Notes: generated by a model from the sequence alone, not told the origin. A stretch of 64,000 bases of DNA from Ephemerocybe angulata (GCA_013368325.1 JAACJK010000018.1:62001-126000); one strand, 5' to 3'. Counted from the stretch's first letter, positions 11,001 to 22,596 are shown. A program made the numbers and translations.

Positions 11001-13818
11001 AAGAATGGAATCACAGAGAGGTAAAAATGGGGAGCGCTGTGGGCGATAGGTGTCTCGAAAGTGTGAATGGAGTCTCCGAGGCTGTTTGACAGGGTTTGGA
11101 GTTCCGTTGAGGTCGCTTCCTATCTCGAGTGTCAATCCCTTATCCTTGCCATGGATAGGTAAGAAGACCTGCCTTTGAGATCTTCCAGAGTATGGTATAT
11201 CCGTATTCCACAGCCTTCACCGCGCTCAACGCCTCAAGCCAGTACCAAACCGTCTCCCCCTTCAGAAACGCCTCGAGCTTCCGCTGCCGCGTCTCAGACT
11301 CGAGTCCAGCATATACAGCGTGGTCGCCCCAGGCAGTGCAGGCGTACAACAGCTCAGAGAAAAGTTTCAAAGGGGTAGGCTGGTCATCGTTGCTCAGATA
11401 CGATGTTTGGGCGCCTGAGATACCGAAGCAAAGCATCGAGCCCATGATGCGTAAGCACGCATCACCCGTCGCTGCGTGAGCCACAGCCTTCTCGACGGCC
11501 CACTTTTGCTCGCGTGGTGTATGCGAGGTGACATAGTCAACGAAGGACGCGTGGTAGATTGAGATGCTGCCGTCATTGACGCCTTCTTCGGGAACCTGGA
11601 CGACGGAATGGAGGGCCTTGAACGCCTCCCGGATGAGGTGTATGTCCTTGTCAAGTAATCTACTATAATCGTGGGGTGAGAGCGGGCGCTGTGCCGAGAC
11701 GAGAAGGGACAAGCACGAGTGAACGAGCTCCTGTTCGCGAGGTTTCAATCCTTTGAACGCTTCCTCCATGATGTCGGAATAGAGGCTGTCAATAGCCTCG
11801 ATACCGTCTGACTGCCGGTTGAATTCCTTGAACCTCTCGATGGAGACTCCGTTGGGGGCGGTAATGTATTTGAAAGCAGTGAATGCGACAATGAACAGCT
11901 TTCCCGAGAACTCGGCGATTTGTTCAATTTCGGGAGGAGGCCAAGTGCCTTTGTGAGGTTCGTATATCGCAGGCACAGCTCGGAACTGCTCAGTGAGGAA
12001 GAGCATCACGTCGGCCTTGACGACATGCTCCTCGATGTCATAGAGACGCAGTTGCTTCCCAGACGATTGAAGTGACGTTCTCAGCGAGATCTCGGGCCTG
12101 CTGGTAAGGAAGAACTTGAGTGGAACGGTGGGCTTACGTGACAGGGTAGTGACGAGCTGCGCGATGGCATCCTTGTCCTTGCATTCGTCGAGAGCGTCTA
12201 TGCAGATCACGAGAAGATCATCGGGGGTGAACACCTTTGCGGCGGGTTCAAGGATGAGCTTCGAGTACTGATCGTTCAAAGACATCGTCTTCGGACTCCT
12301 GCAGCTTCGGTCGCTCAGAAGAACCTGCTCCAGGGCTTTGCCGAAGTCGGGTCGCTCCTCGGCCAGAATTTTCGCCACAGTTGGGATGATGAGGTATATG
12401 TCTTGCAGGTCTTTCTCTTGGAGCGTGCACATGAAACTGGCTCCGTAGGTCCCTCGCTGGGCAAGCTGAGCGCAGAAGGTCTTGGAGAGCGCTGTTTTCC
12501 CAGTCCCGGCCGGTCCGCTAAGCCAGAAGAGATGGGGGGAGTCTCGGTCCATAGCCCAGATGAGAAGTGTAGCCAGGAGGGAGATCCTGGTTCCAGGACT
12601 GCAGCCGCCACCGCGTTTCTGGTTATCGTATTCGGCCCCTTCCACTTCTCCAAGCTTCCTCAGAAGTTCTGTGTACATTGGATCAGCGAGACGCAAGTAA
12701 CCTCATAAACAGCACGCACCGGATTTCCGTAAGAACTCGATGTCTTTCTCCATGCTGCGCAGCCCTCCGGATGCTTGCTCAATGACTACAGGAGCGTTGG
12801 GTCAGAAGGCGCACGACAGCAGTATCGGCAACGCACTCGTAACATGTTCTCTCAACCATTTGATTTCACTGACGGCTTGGATCGTCCGAAATTCGTTCTG
12901 GGTCACCGATTTGAACTAGAAATATTGAGTAAGTCATGAATTCAGAGTATCAAAAGGATCTCACCATAGCAATCTCGATGACCATCGTGATCTCCTGGGT
13001 GATCTTTATAATCTCGTCCTTGTCCTCAGTAGAGAGGATCGCTCGTTCAACCTTCGACCTGGTGGGATCAAGCTTCCGTTGTAATAGTTCCGTTTTCTCA
13101 AGGAGTGTGCTAATATGAACGTTCAGTGTATGTTACCAGACTATGTGGAGATTATCTCACAGTGAAAGCCCACTAAATCGATCTAACACCTCTTGGGGGA
13201 CGTCCTTCGGACAAGATTCCATGATAGCCGACAACATATTGACCCTCTCGAGAAGTTTTCTAAATTCTTCATGGTTCTCACCGTATGCCTGGCCTGCGAT
13301 TAGAGAAAGTAGAGGCGTTTGGCCGAAGGTTCAAGACTCACATCGATCACGTCAAAGATAAAGAGTAGCCCAGCGGCAGTACTCTTCACCGGCGGAAAGA
13401 CGTCCCCGAGATCGGCCACCAACCGCAACGCAGCCCTCACCCCTCCATATATCTTGCTTCCAATACCCTCAGATGGGACAGAGACGCCCGCTTCGACCGC
13501 GTCGCGCACGTTGTCGTCGCGAAGATCCTCGATTGGTTGCGGCTCGGTCTCTTCCTTCGGGCCATCGGAGGTCAACTGAGGCGGGGACACAGAGGTTGGA
13601 GCCACTTCGAGAGGGTCCTGAGTTGAGCGCCCTCTGAGGGAAGATGATTCTGCGCCTTGTTCGGGTTGATTTCGGGCAGATGGACCACCAGATCCTTCGA
13701 CATTCCTGACAAGGCTCGGAGACTCGGACCTCGGGGTTTTGGATCCACGGCGTTTGAAGAGCTCCTTCAGTCGACTCCCCATACCGCGACGTTTCTTCGG
13801 TCCAGGTGCATCCGCCAT
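8050..13818 (-). pseudogene. NACHT-WD40 STAND (NLR-like) protein gene interrupted by an insertion
   Basis: Coding blocks (complement): 13342-13818, 13161-13288, 12965-13109, 12837-12915, 12720-12785, 11169-12668, 9124-11115, then after an insertion 8426-8494, 8166-8376 and 8050-8104. Without the insertion they close one frame of 1573 codons. Parts in order: a Ser/Arg-rich N terminus; a helical region with FPPVKSTAAGLLFIFD typical of Agaricomycete STAND proteins; a coiled coil; a NACHT NTPase with Walker A GPAGTGKT (about residue 350) and Walker B LLVICIDALDE (about 450); about 14 WD40 repeats from residue 870; and a C-terminal module (HGVFATGADGWLR, GLLLWVPLAHRTGLY, HGENWLKC) common in this family. 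Such proteins are thought to act in non-self recognition or programmed cell death. As it stands, translation would stop at TAA 9113-9115, losing the last WD40 strand and the C-terminal module. RNA data could still show that the insert is spliced out. Confidence 0.82.
8507..9123. mobile_element. 617-bp insertion in the NACHT-WD40 gene with a 12-bp target-site duplication
   Basis: The 12-mer TAGTGTCCACGG occurs at 8495-8506 and again at 9124-9135, exactly bracketing this segment. Removing the segment and one copy rejoins a WD40 strand in frame (GSVDT + TLRIWKLP). The insert has no coding potential I can identify. It holds an 11-bp perfect inverted pair, GGGCAGTGTAA at 8571-8581 and its complement at 9046-9056, at similar distances (64 and 67 bp) from the two ends. 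Near the left end is a CCTCCCC/GGGGAGG hairpin. The outer ends do not match as terminal inverted repeats and there is no poly(A). The element class is unknown: a degenerate MITE or a SINE-like copy are both possible. Confidence 0.7.
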
Positions 13819-15187
13819 CTGAGCGGATTGAGATGCGTGGTCGAGGTGTGGATGATGACGGTAAGAGGGCAACCACGGATTCCAACTCCGCCTCCCGTTC
13901 CATTCACCTATGCCCGGAAATAAAATGCTATGAGCTCGATGAACGCTGGGTATGCTCTGAGTATATGGGTCACCTCTACGTATGCCTGCTACCGTAAGGT
14001 AGTGGGTCTTAGGGCGCCCTATCCGAGATTTTGGCGGGGATTTGGGGAAATGCGGTGCGATCGGACTCCGGTCTTCAGTTTAGTCTCCAAAGGTGGCTCG
14101 CGAGTCACCACGCATAACTTTGACTCGTCATGCGTCAGATTTGGAGAGGGTATATACCCTGCTGTGCTGAGGGTACATACTTACCCTGTGTGTTGTTGGT
14201 CGTACGTGCCTTGCATAGAAGATGTAGACCGTGTCCATACTCCGAAGCCAGCGAATATAAGCCCCATCTTGAGCTTTCATTTTTCATTGCCCTTATCTAC
14301 TCTCTAGACTGGCTATTGTAAGAAGGTATCGGTACAAGGGGGGATAATATCAGGTAGCAGGTTGTGCCGCTAGTCGGCCTTATAGATGTTATACCGAAAA
14401 GATAGCAAAAACTACTCCATAGCCACCGCGACCTGCCTTCGAAGCGTAAGCCAACAAATCTCCAAGTTCTCAACGAATAGGCGCCCGTAACGTTTAGTCA
14501 TCAGCATGACTTAGACCCTTCGTTCTTCAGGCCCCAGGCATTTCAGGATGTATGTCTAGATGTACAGTTGCAGCCCATTAACCAGTCTACTGTATCCAGA
14601 GGACATACTATACGTCAGTAACCTCAAACGCAGACCCGTGCACGTCCGCACTCGTCTAAGCGAAGGTCACGCATTGATCGACCGCCCGTCCCAAGCCCCC
14701 TACACACCCAGATGCCCTCGTCTAAGCTAAATCTATCGACCACCCGCCCGCCAGCCGACTGATTCCCCCTGTATACTGCTGAGCAAGCGCCGGTCGCATC
14801 AGCCATCCCACTTTCCCAGCCATTCTCGCACCATGAGCCGCTGTCGGCGGTGCAAACCACGCCTTCTCTCCTACCGCCCCCGACAGATCCTCGTTTCGAA
14901 AGCGAGATGATGGATTCGAGATCGTAAATGGCAGGGGTGCGATTGGTCACCTCGATATCCAGCGTAACGTCGTCGGCTCGCATGGGCGTAACGAAAACAC
15001 CACGAGACGACCCGAGTCAGTCCGCGATACTTTACTTGTTCTCTGAACTGCGGAAAGAAGCGTTCTGCGTGGGAGGGTGCAAGGTGCCCTTCACTATCCT
15101 CCGATGCCACTCTGGCTATTCAGAAGGCTAGTGGATGAGTTGTATAGAAGGTGCACTCTCACCTCATTTCGTGCTTCCCGAATCCCA
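13819..15187. other. 1.4-kb region without a recognised gene
   Basis: Upstream of the divergent NACHT-WD40 gene. Frames here are short and unconserved; the longest (complement of 14624-14983) begins with a plausible stretch, VTLDIEVTNRTPAIYDLE, but then becomes Gly/Arg/Cys-rich and has no recognisable domain. It may include the NACHT gene promoter near 13.85-14.3 kb. Confidence 0.4.
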
Positions 15188-15427
15188 CAAATCAGCACCG
15201 ACTCCGAAGGGACAGAAACCTTCAGACTCGAAGAAGGATCCTAAAGTGAAGCCGGTTCCCAAGAGTGGCGGAGGGAAGGCACCCATTCGAGGATCTAAAC
15301 CAGCTGCAGCTCGAAATGCACAGCCCAAGCAAACAAGTGCGGCTATATCGGCGAAGGGCAAGTCTGCGGGGAAGCGAAAGTAGCGATGTTAGGAGTGTAC
15401 GAATCGACATTCTTTCATCCCATCGAG
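15188..15427 (+). pseudogene. Duplicated 3' fragment of the basic-tail gene at 6.4-7.2 kb
   Basis: This stretch repeats about 6973-7213 at high identity. It reads SAPTPKGQKPSDSKKDPKVK through AKGKSAGKRK and the stop at 15381-15383, and continues into matching 3' UTR (GTGTACGAATCGA then TTCTTTCATCCCATCG). The signal peptide and Pro-rich part are missing, and similarity begins abruptly at the ATCAGCACCGACTCC block. An upstream ATG gives an 82-codon frame, but nothing suggests it is a functional gene. Confidence 0.75.
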
Positions 15428-15693
15428 GGTATGTATGTGGGCTCGTGCACACCGAGCGTAGAGGTCCTAGAGGAGCATCTGATTGCCATCCGTTTCCCCC
15501 CAATGCCCGATCGTACCTCCTTTGAGAGAAGCGCCCGTCAATTGGGTCCCCGGCCCTTCACAATGACAATGCTTTGTACTGCGAAATGCCATTACAGAAA
15601 GTAGCGCGAGCAAGCCGCCATGGGCGTCACCCCATCCATCATTAGAGCGCTCAGAGATTGCCGAGCGCCCACAACGGACGAACATGCAAGGCT

Positions 15694-15700
15694 TATATAA
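15694..15700 (+). promoter_or_regulatory. TATA box of the secreted basic-repeat gene
   Basis: TATATAA lies 90 bp upstream of the ATG at 15790, with a C/A-rich probable transcript start region in between. Position and sequence fit a strong TATA promoter, as is common for fungal secreted-protein genes. Confidence 0.6.
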
Positions 15701-15789
15701 AAGATAGCTCTTGCGAGAAATGAAACCCCAACAGCCGGCCTGTTCACTCACAACTCACAAGCAGGACCTTGTAAACCAGCCAGAAAAGA

Positions 15790-16717
15790 ATGAAGCCTAC
15801 CCAAGTCTTCCTTATCTCCACCATTGCGGCGAGCTGCATCCCGGCCGCCTTCGCCATCCCCATGCCATACGGCTCATCCCCCGAGGAAATCCCTGTCGCG
15901 CTCAGCCGTCGCATTATTGTCGACGTAGGTACCACCCACTATGTACCAAAGATCCTCCATCTAACATCACATCGCTCACTAGGGCAAGCAAGACTGGCCA
16001 CCGCAGCCAGCGCCGCCGCCCTACCGTCCCCCTGGCGCCGGTGAGCCCGCACCCCAGCCCAACCCAGGTCCCTTCAACGCTGCACAATTGGATGCGCAGA
16101 AGAAACCAAGCTTGAAAGACAAGGTCAAAAACGTGTTCAAATCTGGCTTAGAGAAGCTTGGCTTTGGCGGCAAAAAGCCTCCTGGCCCTGGCCCCGCCGG
16201 CGGTGCTGCCGGTGGTGTCGCAGCGACCAGGTCGAGGAGCGCCGCACCGCGTGCGAAGGGTGCTGCTCCCCGCCCAAACGTGAAGCTTTCTCAGGCTCGC
16301 GGTGGGAAGACCGCCACTCCACGCAGGGCAGGGCAGGCGAAGCCTCCAGCTCGAGGTGGAAAGCCCAGTAAGGCTGTTGCGAAGCCTCAGGGTCGTGGTG
16401 GAAGGGCCGGCGCAGCGAGGCCCGGTGTGCGTGGTGGTAAAACCGCTGCCCCACGAAAGCAGGTGAAGAAGGGCGGCGCCCCGCGAAAGGCGACTCCGGC
16501 AAGAAAGGCCAATATTCCCCGTAAGGCTGCTGCGAAACCTCAAGCTCGCGGTGGAAAGGCTGGTGCTCCGCGTAGGGCGCAGGCTAAGCCCCAGGCACGT
16601 CCTGTGAGGGCGGCTGCACCTCGCAAGGTACCAGCCAAGGCAGCCGCTCCGCGCAAGGCTGCTCCAGCGAAGGCCCAACCTCGCGCTCCTGCTCCTCGTA
16701 AGGCGGGCAGGAAATGA
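15790..16717 (+). CDS. Secreted protein with Arg-Gly-Gly / Pro-Arg-Lys-Ala repeat tail
   Basis: Exons 15790-15924 and 15983-16717 (58-nt intron, phase 0) encode 289 residues. Residues 1-22 are a signal peptide (MKPTQVFLISTIAASCIPAAFA). A propeptide-like part ends in the dibasic SRR, a possible Kex2 site. Exon 2 begins with a Pro-rich stretch (PPQPAPPPYRPPGAG), then a short amphipathic part (LKDKVKNVFKSGLEKLGFGG), and then about 180 residues made almost only of Ala, Arg, Lys, Pro and Gly. These form imperfect repeats around ARGGK, PRKA and QAR. The tail resembles histone H1 or RGG nucleic-acid-binding tails, yet it sits behind a signal peptide. I know no family for it; a cell-wall, antimicrobial or effector-like role would be guesswork. 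The gene at 6.4 kb has the same layout. Confidence 0.8.
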
Positions 16718-17091
16718 GGACAACGGATGGAACATGTACCGTAGTCGCGCTATCACGCATGGAAGTACAGCGTATGCATAATTTAGGCATCCCTTTTGAA
16801 GGTGTTTTGAGAGCAGACGGTTAGACAGCCAAGAGGGAGTTCGATTGAGTAGACTCAGCTTCGAATATGGGTATTTAAATCGCCAACTCTTCTCCGATAT
16901 CTTCGTCAATTGGAATGGTGTTGAAAAGAGGGGTATTTGGGGCCATGCCTGCTATAACAGCATGGGTGGTGAGTGTATGTTCTTGGAAAAAGGCAGGACC
17001 AAGATACTGAGATCAAAATTTGCGAAGCACCTGTTGTTCCCACGAATCGGTGAGCGCTGGAGCCCCTTGTCGATGACCTTGAACCACCACC
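16718..17091. other. Intergenic region
   Basis: 3' flank of the basic-repeat gene and 5' flank of F-box protein C; nothing specific is seen. Confidence 0.4.
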
Positions 17092-18377
17092 ATGATGGAA
17101 CCCCGACTTCCTCTGGATATCCTGACGATCATCCCCGACTATATCAATGAAGAGAAAGATTTGGGCTCGTTAAAGGCCCTTTGCTTAACCTCGTCTTTGT
17201 TCCTCCAACCTTGCCAAACTCATCTACTCAGCCATATTACCCTTTCGACCGAGGTATCACCCAGCCAAGTACAAACGCTCCCAGGGGAAAGGCTCCTAAA
17301 TCTTCTCGAGAATTCACCAAGGCTCACTAAATACATCAAACGACTCACGATCTCGGACTACTTTCATCCCGAATGGCTGCCCATCGACACTGCGCTTCCG
17401 GAGGCTTTGAGCAGGCTATACACCAGCCAGATCGTCTCGTTCAGGCTCACCCGCGGCGCTCAACCAACCCCATGGGAAGAGCTACCGCCCGATACTCAAT
17501 CCTCCCTGATCCAACTATGTCGGTCTACTTCCCTCGAGGACCTAACGATCCATAATGCACCCATGACGCTTTTGAATGTTTGCCGCCCAAACCTCAGAGA
17601 ACTCAACATGTGCCTTGGAAGCTTCGATGTCCTTCCCGATATAACACCCGAAGCCCGGGACGGAGTGGGGCAGGAGATTTTCCTGACCGGGATGCGCCTT
17701 TACGGCGAACATAACTTCGACAAGGGCGTGGAATACCTGCTGAACGATGCAAACAAGATAAGGCTGGATAAACTCCAACAAATACAATTCTTCATGGGTC
17801 CTAGGTCGGACCATCTACTCGCAACTACGATCCTCGACCGATGCCGGAGCAGTTTAAGGACATTCGTTTTCAGGCCAAGTGTTTTCATCAGTAGGTGTCT
17901 CCACGTCAAAATCTACAGTCTGGTCTCAATCAGTTTTCATTAGCTAGTCCAGACGACTCTCCTGTGGACCTCTCTGGCTGCACTTCCCTCAGAAGCATTG
18001 AACTGTATGTGGATGAAACTTTCAGCAATCCTTCCGAGGAATTTGGCCACCCTCTCCCTTGGATATCAACATTCATCTCCACGATTCCCCCAGACATAAA
18101 GAATAGAATCGTAACCCTCGTCCTGTGTATTAGCTTCAAACCAGCGGAGCTCCCAGACCTGGACACCTTCAAGGAGAATAAACTGTACCTCAGCCTCCGT
18201 AGAATTGGGGAAATGGTCAAGACTTGGGGCAGCCTCGAGAAACTGGGAGTAGAAGTGCAGTATCCGCGGGACAGTGAGAGGGTATGGGCTTGGATTCGAG
18301 ATGCATTGAACATTAGTTCGGAGGCGACGTTTGAATTAGTAGAAATACCTTACGAATCTACCTCTGTACTATCATAA
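17092..18377 (+). CDS. F-box-like protein C (a second family)
   Basis: Exons 17092-17890 and 17953-18377, joined by a 62-nt phase-1 intron, give 407 residues. The N terminus, EPRLPLDILTIIPDYINEEKDLGSLKALCLTSSLF, is an F-box-like motif of the common Agaricomycete type (LP..vl..Ii..l....L..l.lvs..f). Leu-rich segments follow (TKYIKRLTISDY, SLEDLTIHNAP, NLRELNMCLGS, CTSLRSIELYVDE), consistent with a degenerate LRR fold. It differs from proteins A, B and D, which share their own signature. An in-frame ATG directly precedes the ATG at 17095; either could start. A role as an SCF adaptor is inferred. Confidence 0.75.
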
Positions 18378-18512
18378 GCAAATGGACTCAATATATCGAT
18401 GCTACATTAGCATTCTGGTCCTCTTCATCCTCGCCACCGGATACGCGAACGCGACGACCGAGAGTGTCCAGACGATCATATCCGCCCCACGGAAGACATA
18501 AGAATCCGACAC

Positions 18513-19943
18513 TTACGTGTACCAGGTATAGTTTAAAGTGACCCTCCCCGCCTCCAGACTTCGTTTTAAGCGGACACGCATCTCCCGCTGCAGTTCTCCC
18601 CGGAAGACGCGCTCCTTGCCGCTCCACGGCTCATGAGACTCCGAAGCACACCAAGTCACATTGACATCGAACCCGATCGGCGCTGGAAGGTCCCTACTCA
18701 ACGACGACGCCAGGTATTCGTCAAAAGCCTTCCACGCCTTGCGCTTGTGAAGAATCCTACTCGGAAGGTTGAACGTGGAAGTGAAGTTATTGTACGTGGA
18801 CAGCCCAACTTTGACTTCGAGGACGTCGAGTTGGTGCTGGGTTTGCAGGATGGATTGGTATAAATGCAGGTCGTAGCTTAAGCCGAAGCGGGGGTGTTCC
18901 CCTTCTTCTTCTGTGTCGGGGAGGTGGATGCGGGAGGAGAGGTAGAGCCGGTTAATTTGAGGCATGAGCTTCAGAGCGTCGAACTTCGTCGCATGTCCTG
19001 AGGATAGTCGCGGATTCACAAAGTTAGAAAGGGCTCCTCGAATGTAGGTGGGAAAAAGAGACGAACCCATTCCAACCCGAACCCCAAATTCCAACTTCAC
19101 TTCTTGCAACGACGTCTCACACAGTTGGAAAATACGGCCCAGAACATCGACGTCCATCTGTGACTGAAGATGCCAAATGATCGTCTCGACCTCGCTAAAC
19201 GCTTCCGGATCCTCCTGCAATAGCTCCCCAACAACCGGCGACCCATAGTCAACCACAGAGACCGTCTTCAAGCGCCGGGGCTGTCGCACCACCGGCGGCC
19301 GACTCCTCAAATGGCCCTTGGCCGCGGGTTCGAAGACGTAGCTGAGATACAGCTCCTCCAAGTTCGGCGGAGCCGTGACGAGGGTGTACGGAAAGTCGTA
19401 GAACTCAGCGAACTCAAGCTTTTTGATGCTCTGCCGTGCGCAGCACCGCTCAATCGCTCCCTGCAGCTGAGGAGGCAGGGCCGTCCAGCAGCAGAGCTTG
19501 TTGCTCGTGACGCCGAGAGACGTGAGAGCGGGGAGGAGGTCCAGTATCGCTGGCAGATCATAGGCGAGGACTCCGCCAGTGCCGCTTCCTTGAGACTCGG
19601 AAGCAGCATGGCGGCGTTCCCGAGGTGGGAGGAACGAGCCCACGCCGATGTCGAGCTCGCAGACGTAAGTGCCCAGCGTCGTGTTGGCGAGTAGTAGGGC
19701 ATGGAATTCCTCGATTCGAGATGACTCCATGAATAGCCTTTCAGAGGAACCGTTCATGGGGACCTGCGAGACAGTCGGGTGCCAGGTTGAATCTCGACCT
19801 AGCTGAACCCGTTCGAACGCGTACCTCCTCGACTCCTCGAGGCATTGCCTTGACACGAGTGAGAACTGGAGGAGAGTTGTCAGGTCATCTCTAGATGCCT
19901 CGATGATATTATGGATAAGTTCGAGGGGCAATGAAAGTTCCAT
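18513..19943 (-). CDS. F-box-like protein D (paralog of A and B)
   Basis: A single 476-codon frame. It starts MELSLPLELIHNIIEASRDD and continues LLQFSLVSRQCLEESRRYAFERVQLG, the signature of proteins A and B, and ends ...SLEAGRVTLNYTWYT. A and B each have an intron about two thirds along; here the matching region (about 19010-19075) still contains intron-like signals (a TTCTAAC branch motif and a CCTCAG acceptor). However, the uninterrupted frame is open, and removal of that stretch would shift it. It faces F-box gene C tail to tail with 135 bp between the stop codons. Confidence 0.75.
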   Translation of the reverse strand: MELSLPLELIHNIIEASRDDLTTLLQFSLVSRQCLEESRRYAFERVQLGRDSTWHPTVSQVPMNGSSERLFMESSRIEEFHALLLANTTLGTYVCELDIGVGSFLPPRERRHAASESQGSGTGGVLAYDLPAILDLLPALTSLGVTSNKLCCWTALPPQLQGAIERCCARQSIKKLEFAEFYDFPYTLVTAPPNLEELYLSYVFEPAAKGHLRSRPPVVRQPRRLKTVSVVDYGSPVVGELLQEDPEAFSEVETIIWHLQSQMDVDVLGRIFQLCETSLQEVKLEFGVRVGMGSSLFPTYIRGALSNFVNPRLSSGHATKFDALKLMPQINRLYLSSRIHLPDTEEEGEHPRFGLSYDLHLYQSILQTQHQLDVLEVKVGLSTYNNFTSTFNLPSRILHKRKAWKAFDEYLASSLSRDLPAPIGFDVNVTWCASESHEPWSGKERVFRGELQREMRVRLKRSLEAGRVTLNYTWYT

Positions 19944-20145
19944 AATCGCGACGCGTTGGCTAGAGGAGGGAGAGTATGACAGTCAGGAGTAAGCTTTGAG
20001 CCCAAGGGGCTCTCGGAACGATAGCGAGCGCAAAGCGAGCGGACTTGATTTCACCATTGCCGCCGTTATCTTATCTCTACTCGGCGGAAGCGCTTGCAAC
20101 GTCACATCCCATGACCAACATGGTATTCATTGGTCTCTTCCAGAC

Positions 20146-22596
20146 ATGTGGTCTGTCAAGAGAATCCCTGTTAGACCAGGATTATCACGTCTATCTAATC
20201 CTAGAACCATCTCCACTCGTCCTGGTCCGTCGCTGATCTTGCGGTCTCCCGTTCAAACCCAACCACGACCACGAATTCTGAAAACCACCTGCACAAGGCG
20301 ACTCGCTTTCCAACGCCTGCTCTCGACATCTATCGACTCATCTACCGGATCTACGTTTGAAGACGCTATGGGTGCTGTTGGAACTGGGAGAGTGAACACG
20401 ACGGAGCGGCTGGCTGCGTTGCGGAAGTTGATGGAGGAGGCGGGTGTCGATGTGGTCGTCGTTCCGAGCGAGGATTCACGTATGTTTTCCTGGGTGTGTG
20501 TGTGGTGTGGAGGATCCTGGCTGACTGAATATCAGATTACAGTGAATATCTTGCGCACTGCGACGAACGCCGAGCGTTCATCTCGGGGTTCAATGGCTCA
20601 GCGGGATGCGCTATCGTCACGTTGAAGGATGCGTACCTCTTCACCGACGGTCGATACTTCCTGCAAGCCGGCCAGCAGTTGGACGAGTACGTTTACATCT
20701 CTTATTTGTCCCGACATCGTCTGACATGGACGTAGCAACTGGGAGTTGATGAAGCAAGGCCAGCCCGACGTGCCGACATGGCAAGACTTCCTGCACAAGA
20801 ACATTGCACCGAAGAGCAGGATCGGGATCGACCCGACGATCATCGCAGCGGAGGACGCCAAGGACATCCAGAAGAACTTGGCCCCCATCGACTCCGTGCT
20901 CGTGCCTCTGGAGAAGAACCTCGTCGACGAGGTCTGGGGGGTCGACCGACCCGCGAAGCCGCACAACCCCGTGTTCCACCTGGACGAGAAGTACTCTGGC
21001 CGGTCGTTCCAGGACAAGGTCAGCTCGTTGCGGGAGGAGATTAAGAAGGAGAATGGGAAGGCGCTGGTGGTGTCCATGCTCGACGAGGTGGCGTGGTTGT
21101 TCAACTTGCGTGGGTCGGATATCGACTTTAACCCTGGTGCGTGCCTTGGCTTGTGTTTGTTACGTGCTGCTGACCCTTTCACCAGTATTCTTTGCGTACG
21201 CTGTCGTCACCCCACAGCGGACGGTTCTCTTCATCGAGAAGAGTCAGCTCGAAGAAAGTGCTCTGCAGTACCTCGGTAGCGCCGTCGAAATCCGGCCATA
21301 CGGCGACATCTTCGACTACCTCAAGAGCCTCGCACACGAGCTGCACCTGGAGTCCACGGCAGAGGCACCCAAGGTCCTCGTCTCGTCCAAGGTGTCGCTC
21401 GCCATCGTCGAAGCCATCACGCCCAAAGGCTCCGAAGTCCCCTTCCACAAGACCGTCCCCTCGCCCGTCGCCAACCTTAAAACTATCAAGAACGAGACGG
21501 AGCTCGAGGGCTTCAGGCAGTCGCATATCAGGGACGGGGTGGCGCTTGCGCGTTACTTTGCGTGGCTCGAGGAGGCGCTGAATGAGGGCAAGGAGGTGAA
21601 CGAGTACGAGGGTGCGGAGGTCTTGGAGAATTATAGGAAGGAGTTGGATCTATTCAAGGGACTGTCGTTCACGACGATCTCCTCGACGGGACCGAATGGT
21701 GCCATTATCCATTACTCGCCTGACCCCAAGAACTGCGATATCATTAAGAAGGATCAGATCTACCTTTGCGACTCTGGTGCTCAGTTCCTCGACGGCACGA
21801 CCGACGTGACGCGGACATGGGTACGTGGGCTTTCCTCTCTCCTTCTGAAATTTGTCCTGACAGTGCATTAGCATTTCGGTACTCCCAAGCCAGAGGAGAT
21901 CCGTGCTTTCACGAGGGTTCTTCAAGGCCACATCTCTATCGATACTGCCATCTTCCCCTCTGGCACTTCTGGATTCGTCATTGACGCGTTCGCAAGAAGA
22001 GCACTCTGGCAGGACGGTCTTGGTACGTTGATGAAGACGCACATCTGTAATCTGCGCTGACATGAGATTGAAGACTACCGACACGGTACTGGCCATGGTG
22101 TTGGCCACTTCCTGAACGTTCATGAAGGGCCACAAGGCATCGGTATTCGGATTGGTGAGCGACGACGATTTCCTAGTCCTTAATCGCTTACTGAGCGATA
22201 CATAGTCCTCAACAATACTCCCCTTAAACCTGGTATGACGGTGTCCAATGAGCCCGGGTACTATGAGGATGGCAAGTACGGTATCCGAATTGAGAACGTC
22301 GTCCTCGTAAAGGAGGCTACTACTCCAAACAACTTTGGAGACAAGGGCTACCTCGGGTTCGAGAATGTCACTATGTGTGTTTTCTCTTTCTCTATTTCTC
22401 TGGTGGGGTACGATACTGAGGGTGCTCGTTCAGGTGCCCAATCCACACGAAGCTCGTCGACGCGACCCTGTTGACGCCAGGGGAGAAGCAATGGTTGAAC
22501 AACTATCATAAGGAGGTATGGGAGAAGATATCCCCGCTGCTGCAGAACGATACAAGGGCGCTGGAGTGGTTGAAGAGGGAGACTGTGGCAATCTAA
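20146..22596 (+). CDS. AMPP: Xaa-Pro aminopeptidase P (M24B metallopeptidase)
   Basis: Eight exons: 20146-20479, 20536-20686, 20736-21136, 21186-21820, 21872-22022, 22074-22154, 22206-22374 and 22434-22596, totalling 694 codons plus stop. The enzyme removes N-terminal residues preceding proline. The first creatinase-like domain ([22 protein letters not shown] split over the first junction) is followed by a second and then the pita-bread fold. The dinuclear metal ligands are visible: Asp in CDSGAQ (about 491) and GTTDVTRTW (about 502), His in [10 protein letters not shown] (about 565), and Glu in [13 protein letters not shown] and IRIEN. Starting at the later ATG (20368) gives 620 residues, the usual cytosolic size. 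The extra 74 residues are Arg/Ser-rich with almost no acidic residues ([12 protein letters not shown]), like a mitochondrial presequence, so two start sites are possible. Confidence 0.92.

Noticed and set aside
14624..14983. 119-codon minus-strand frame as a gene
   Set aside because: Only the first 30 residues look protein-like; no start context, splice partner or family.
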